Shown here: positions 57,648 through 64,000 of the stretch, piece after piece
How the letters are laid out: each line of letters begins with the position of its first letter
How positions within the stretch are numbered: the first letter of the stretch is position 1
Assembly (NCBI GenBank): GCA_904420185.1
Contig: CAJFUJ010000061.1
Span: forward strand, 1-64,000
Source of the DNA: an uncultured Butyricicoccus sp.
GTDB taxonomy: Bacteria > Bacillota > Clostridia > Oscillospirales > Butyricicoccaceae
Direction: 5' to 3'
Length of the DNA: 64,000 nt
Translations under genes and position numbers: made by a program
Notes under the pieces: generated by a model
Databases searched by the model: none
What the model was told of the DNA's origin: nothing
The model's input: only the letters and a program-made list of their open reading frames with translations

Positions 57648-57857
57648 ATGCAGAAAATTCAGATTTCCGGCGATTTTATCAAATTAGATTCGCTTTTAAA
57701 GTATGCAAATATGGTTTCATCGGGTGGAGAAGCAAAATTGCGCATTGCAGCAGGTGAAGTTTTCGTGAATGATGCACCGTGTACAATGCGTGGAAAAAAA
57801 CTTTACGAAGGTGATCGGGTAGAACTCGATGGAATCTGTGTAGAGATCGCAAAGTAA
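57648..57857 (+). CDS. yaaA: S4 RNA-binding domain protein YaaA/RlbA
   Basis: IKLDSLLKYANMVSSGGEAKLRIAAGEVFVNDAPCTMRGKKLYEGD between dnaN and recF. Confidence 0.92.
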   Translation: MQKIQISGDFIKLDSLLKYANMVSSGGEAKLRIAAGEVFVNDAPCTMRGKKLYEGDRVELDGICVEIAK

Positions 57858-57885
57858 ATTGAAAATCGACGAAAACCCCTGGGAA

Positions 57886-57901
57886 TGTTTCATGTGAAAC
57901 A
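57886..57901. promoter_or_regulatory. parS-like site TGTTTCATGTGAAACA
   Basis: 1 mismatch at the central CACGTG. Confidence 0.7.
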
Positions 57902-58041
57902 AAAAAAGATTACAAACTGTAATATCAAAACCTGTCCGCAAGTCATGGACAAAATCAAACGCAGAGCTACACGAAACATTTGTAGCTCTGCGTTTGCGGC
58001 CTTTTTTGGACATACACCTATGAGTCAATGGATGAATATTT

Positions 58042-59163
58042 ATGAAGATTAATCGCATACAATTACAAAATTTTCGCAATTATGCGGCTGAAGAATTTTG
58101 CTTTCTGCCAGGCGTCAATATCATCAGTGGCGAAAATGCCCAGGGAAAAACCAATCTGCTTGAAGCTGCTGCTGCTCTGTCTACCATGCGGCTGTTCCGT
58201 ACCGGGCAGAAAAAAGAGGGATTGCGGTTTGGTGTGCAGTCAGGTAAGATCTTAGGCGAATTTGAGGCGGAAAATCGGGATTTTACAGTGGAGATCCGCC
58301 TTTTTCAAAAAAAAGCAGCCGAGGTTTGGCGCAGCGGTGTGCGAATGAAACGGCAAAGTGATGCAAAGGGCATTTTAAAAACCGTTCTGTTCTGTCCGGA
58401 TGATCTTTATCTGATAAGAGCAGGTGCAGCAGCACGGAGACGGTTTCTAGATACTGCCCTGTGTCAGTTGCGGCCGAATTATGACCGGGTCCTCAATGAA
58501 TATGAGAGAGTACTTGCCCATAAAAATCGTATTTTAAAAGATAGCATAGAAAAACCAGCGCTTTTGGATGTGCTGGACGATTTTTCTCTGCGCTTGGCAC
58601 GGTTAGGTGCAATTCTGATCCGATACCGGGCGTACTATATCCGAAAGCTGTCGGAAAAGGCTGCGCAAGTGCATCAGGAAGCCGCACCGCAAGAGCATTT
58701 AGGGATCGTTTACAAAACAGTATCCAGCGTCCAAGATCCATTTGCAACAGCGGCGCAAATTGAAAAGGACCTCATCACCCATGTGATGGGTCACCGGCGG
58801 TTTGAGCTTGCCGCAGCCAGTTGTCTGTCTGGACCACACAAAGATGACCTGGACATTACCATTAACGGGGTTTCTGCCTCTTCTTTTGGTTCACAAGGAC
58901 AAGTGCGGACTTGTGCACTGGCCCTCAAACTGGCCGAACGAGAGATGTTCTTTGAAGATAGCGGTGAATATCCGGTGTTGCTACTCGATGACGTTTTATC
59001 TGAACTAGACCGTAAACGGCAGGATTTTGTGTTAAACCGCATCAAAACAGGACAGGTCCTGCTCACCTGCTGTGAAGAAGACGCAGCTGAAAAAATAAAA
59101 GCAGGTAAGGTTTTTTTTCTGCAAAACGGAAAAATTCTCAAGGAGTATGTGGCAGGTGACTAA
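58042..59163 (+). CDS. recF: DNA replication/repair protein RecF
   Basis: LQNFRNYAAEEFCFLPGVNIISGENAQGKTNLLEA, LLLDDVLSELDRKRQ. Confidence 0.96.
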   Translation: MKINRIQLQNFRNYAAEEFCFLPGVNIISGENAQGKTNLLEAAAALSTMRLFRTGQKKEGLRFGVQSGKILGEFEAENRDFTVEIRLFQKKAAEVWRSGVRMKRQSDAKGILKTVLFCPDDLYLIRAGAAARRRFLDTALCQLRPNYDRVLNEYERVLAHKNRILKDSIEKPALLDVLDDFSLRLARLGAILIRYRAYYIRKLSEKAAQVHQEAAPQEHLGIVYKTVSSVQDPFATAAQIEKDLITHVMGHRRFELAAASCLSGPHKDDLDITINGVSASSFGSQGQVRTCALALKLAEREMFFEDSGEYPVLLLDDVLSELDRKRQDFVLNRIKTGQVLLTCCEEDAAEKIKAGKVFFLQNGKILKEYVAGD

Positions 59164-59328
59164 GCAAGTGTCTATTTATACAGTTTTTTGGCTGGTTTGA
59201 AGACGGAATTAGTCATTTTGAACGGCAAAAACTTTATTTTTTCACAGACAAAACGGCTAAAAAGTGGTATAATATGAATAGAAGCTGGGTCGGCAAAACC
59301 ACTGGAGAAGGGCGGAAAAAAATAAGCC

Positions 59329-61583
<2,255 letters not shown>

Positions 61584-61666
61584 CGGGCTTGGGAATACAA
61601 ACCAAAATTTTCAGTTTGCAAAATGCATGATTCCCGGCAGTCCAAGTCCTCTTTTGGAGGGAAAGA

Positions 61667-64000
61667 ATGAGTCAAGAATACGAAAATCAAAAAATTATCC
61701 AAGTGGAGCTTTATCAGGAGATGAAGAGCTCCTATATCGACTATGCGATGAGCGTCATTGTGGCCCGCGCGCTGCCCGACGTGCGCGATGGCTTGAAACC
61801 GGTGCACCGCCGCATCCTGTACGCGATGTTCGAAGACGGCCTGACATCGGACAAGCCCTACCGCAAGTCAGCGACCACGGTCGGCAATGTGCTCGGCCGG
61901 TACCATCCGCACGGCGATGCTTCGGTGTATGACGCGCTGGTGCGCCTGGCCCAGCCTTTTTCGCTGCGCTATCCCCTCATCGACGGCCATGGCAACTTTG
62001 GCTCGATTGACGGTGACCCTCCGGCGGCTTACCGCTATACCGAGGCCCGCATGGCCAAAATTGCCAACCATATGCTGGCCGATATCAAAAAGGATACGGT
62101 CACCTTTCAGCCCAACTTCGATGAAGAACGCAAAGAGCCGGTAGTCCTGCCTTCGCGGTTTCCCTGCCTGCTGGTCAACGGCTCTTCGGGCATCGCAGTC
62201 GGTATGGCCACCAACATCCCACCCCACAACCTCACCGAGGTGATCGACGGGGTGTGCTATGTCATCGACCACCCCGAAGCCGACCTAGACGAGTTGCTCG
62301 CCATTATCAAGGGACCGGACTTCCCAACCGGCGGCATCATCATGGGCCGTGCCGGGATGCGTGCTGCTTATGCCACCGGCCGCGGCAAGATCAAAGTGCG
62401 CGGCCGCTGCACCATTGAGGAGACCGAAAATGGCCGCAGCCAGATTGTCATCACCGAAATTCCCTACATGGTCAATAAAGCCCGCTTGGTCGAGTCCATG
62501 GCCAACTTGGTCAAGGACAAGCGGGTGGACGGAATTTCCAACATCATGGACCACTCCTCCCGCGAAGGGATGCGCATTGTCATCGACATCAAGCGCGACG
62601 CCAATGCCCAGGTGGTCTTGAACCAGCTGTATAACTATACCCAGTTGCAGGATACCTGCTCGATGATTTTGCTCGCACTCATCCCTTCCCCGTCCAATCC
62701 GGACCGGGTGCAGCCGCGCGTGCTGACCCTGCGAGAAATCATCGATTACTATATCGACTTCCAAAAAGACGTCATCGCCCGCCGCACCCGCTTTGACCTG
62801 GCCAAAGCCCAGGCGCGTGCGCACATCCTGGAGGGTCTCAAGGTCGCCACCGACCAGGATAATATCGATCGGATCATTGCCATCATCCGTGCCTCCAAGA
62901 ACGAAGCAGAGGCCAAGGAAAACCTGTGTAAGGAGCCGTTTTGGATCGATCAGATCGCATTGCTGGGCATTGTGGACGGGTCAGAGCATTTTGAATTCCA
63001 CCTGGACGATGCCCAGGCCCAGGCGATTGTCGATATGCGTTTGGGTCGCCTGTCCGGCCTGGAGCAGCAAAAGCTCAACGACGAATACCAAGAGCTGGAG
63101 AGCAAGATCGCCAGCTTTATGGACATCCTGTCCAGCGACCGCAAGATGCTGGATGTTGTCAAAAAAGAGATGCAGGAAATCAAAAACGCCTACGGGGATG
63201 AACGCCGCACCGAAATCGCCAACGTGGCCGACGAGATTGACATTGAAGATTTGATTGAGGAAGAGGACTGCACTTATACCCTCACCCACCTCAATTACAT
63301 CAAGCGCATCCCGACTTCGGCCTACCGGGCGCAAAACCGCGGCGGCCGCGGCGTCAACGCCATGTCCACCCGGGAGGAGGACTTCACCCGCGGGCTGTTT
63401 ACCGCCTCCACCCACGACACCCTGCTGTTCTTCACCACCCAGGGCAAGGTGTACAAGCTCAAGGGCTACCAGGTACCCGAGGCCGGCCGGGCCGCAAAAG
63501 GTACCAACATCGTCAACCTGCTCGAGCTGGATACCGACGAAAAGGTCACCGCCATGTTCCCCATCCGGGAATTTTCCGACGATAAATACATGGTCTTTGT
63601 CACCCGCATGGGCACCATTAAGCGTGTGGTTCTCAGCGACTTGCAAAATATCCGCAAAGGCGGTTTACGCGCGCTGAATTTGAACGAGGGCGATGTTGTG
63701 GTCGATGTGCGGTTGACAGGCGGGGATGAAAATATCCTTATCGCTACCCATGAGGGCAAGGCCATTGCGTTTGCCGAATCCGAAGTGCGCGCCATGGGCC
63801 GCACAGCGGTCGGTGTGCGCGGCATCCGCTTGAACGAAGGCGATTATGTCGTAGGCGCAGCAAGGGCGCGTAAGGGCGCACAGGTGCTGTCTATCACCGA
63901 AAACGGCTACGGCAAGCGCACTGCCGTGGAGGAGTTTACCGTCCACCACCGCGGCGGCAGCGGGATTACCCTGCACAACCTGACCGAAAAGACCGGCTTA
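61667..64000 (+). CDS. gyrA: DNA gyrase subunit A (truncated by window end)
   Basis: [33 protein letters not shown]; open to base 64000. Confidence 0.97.
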   Translation, partial: MSQEYENQKIIQVELYQEMKSSYIDYAMSVIVARALPDVRDGLKPVHRRILYAMFEDGLTSDKPYRKSATTVGNVLGRYHPHGDASVYDALVRLAQPFSLRYPLIDGHGNFGSIDGDPPAAYRYTEARMAKIANHMLADIKKDTVTFQPNFDEERKEPVVLPSRFPCLLVNGSSGIAVGMATNIPPHNLTEVIDGVCYVIDHPEADLDELLAIIKGPDFPTGGIIMGRAGMRAAYATGRGKIKVRGRCTIEETENGRSQIVITEIPYMVNKARLVESMANLVKDKRVDGISNIMDHSSREGMRIVIDIKRDANAQVVLNQLYNYTQLQDTCSMILLALIPSPSNPDRVQPRVLTLREIIDYYIDFQKDVIARRTRFDLAKAQARAHILEGLKVATDQDNIDRIIAIIRASKNEAEAKENLCKEPFWIDQIALLGIVDGSEHFEFHLDDAQAQAIVDMRLGRLSGLEQQKLNDEYQELESKIASFMDILSSDRKMLDVVKKEMQEIKNAYGDERRTEIANVADEIDIEDLIEEEDCTYTLTHLNYIKRIPTSAYRAQNRGGRGVNAMSTREEDFTRGLFTASTHDTLLFFTTQGKVYKLKGYQVPEAGRAAKGTNIVNLLELDTDEKVTAMFPIREFSDDKYMVFVTRMGTIKRVVLSDLQNIRKGGLRALNLNEGDVVVDVRLTGGDENILIATHEGKAIAFAESEVRAMGRTAVGVRGIRLNEGDYVVGAARARKGAQVLSITENGYGKRTAVEEFTVHHRGGSGITLHNLTEKTGL

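Overview
The window is the origin region of a low-GC-relative (Clostridia/Oscillospiraceae-like) spore former. The right third is the canonical oriC neighbourhood: serS-parB-parA-noc-rsmG-mnmG-mnmE-[GNAT]-jag-yidC-yidD-rnpA-rpmH (all minus) divergent from dnaA-dnaN-yaaA(S4)-recF-remB-gyrB-gyrA (all plus, gyrA truncated by the window end). The left two thirds carry metabolic and accessory genes: a GntR/ABC module, nadE, a ferredoxin/NapH-like/thioredoxin/Crp-Fnr redox group, pepF, a mannitol-type PTS locus with MtlR, PfkB, sorbose-1-P-reductase-like and DeoR genes, an MttB homologue, spoVAD-spoVAE, a mannitol dehydrogenase, a ClpP-like (TepA) protease, a pseudopilin/T2SS-F cluster, tsaC-coaE, an M18 peptidase, ptsI, a SARP/BTAD regulator with two small neighbours, asnB, and peptidoglycan-binding spore-type proteins. 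No rRNA, tRNA, CRISPR array, prophage or transposase was recognised. The best leads are regulatory: (1) a SARP-like regulator beside two promoters carrying ATGTAyC-N4-ATGTATC direct repeats exactly 10 bp from their -10 boxes; (2) two GTGA-N5-TCAC palindromes at identical class-II spacing upstream of redox genes next to a Crp/Fnr gene; (3) a cluster of five perfect DnaA boxes with an AT-rich core 31 kb away from dnaA; (4) six parS or parS-like sites; (5) a (ACT)6 DnaA-trio in the dnaA-dnaN spacer; (6) a shared operator-like motif at the mtlA and pfkB start sites. All calls come from reading the sequence; no searches were run.
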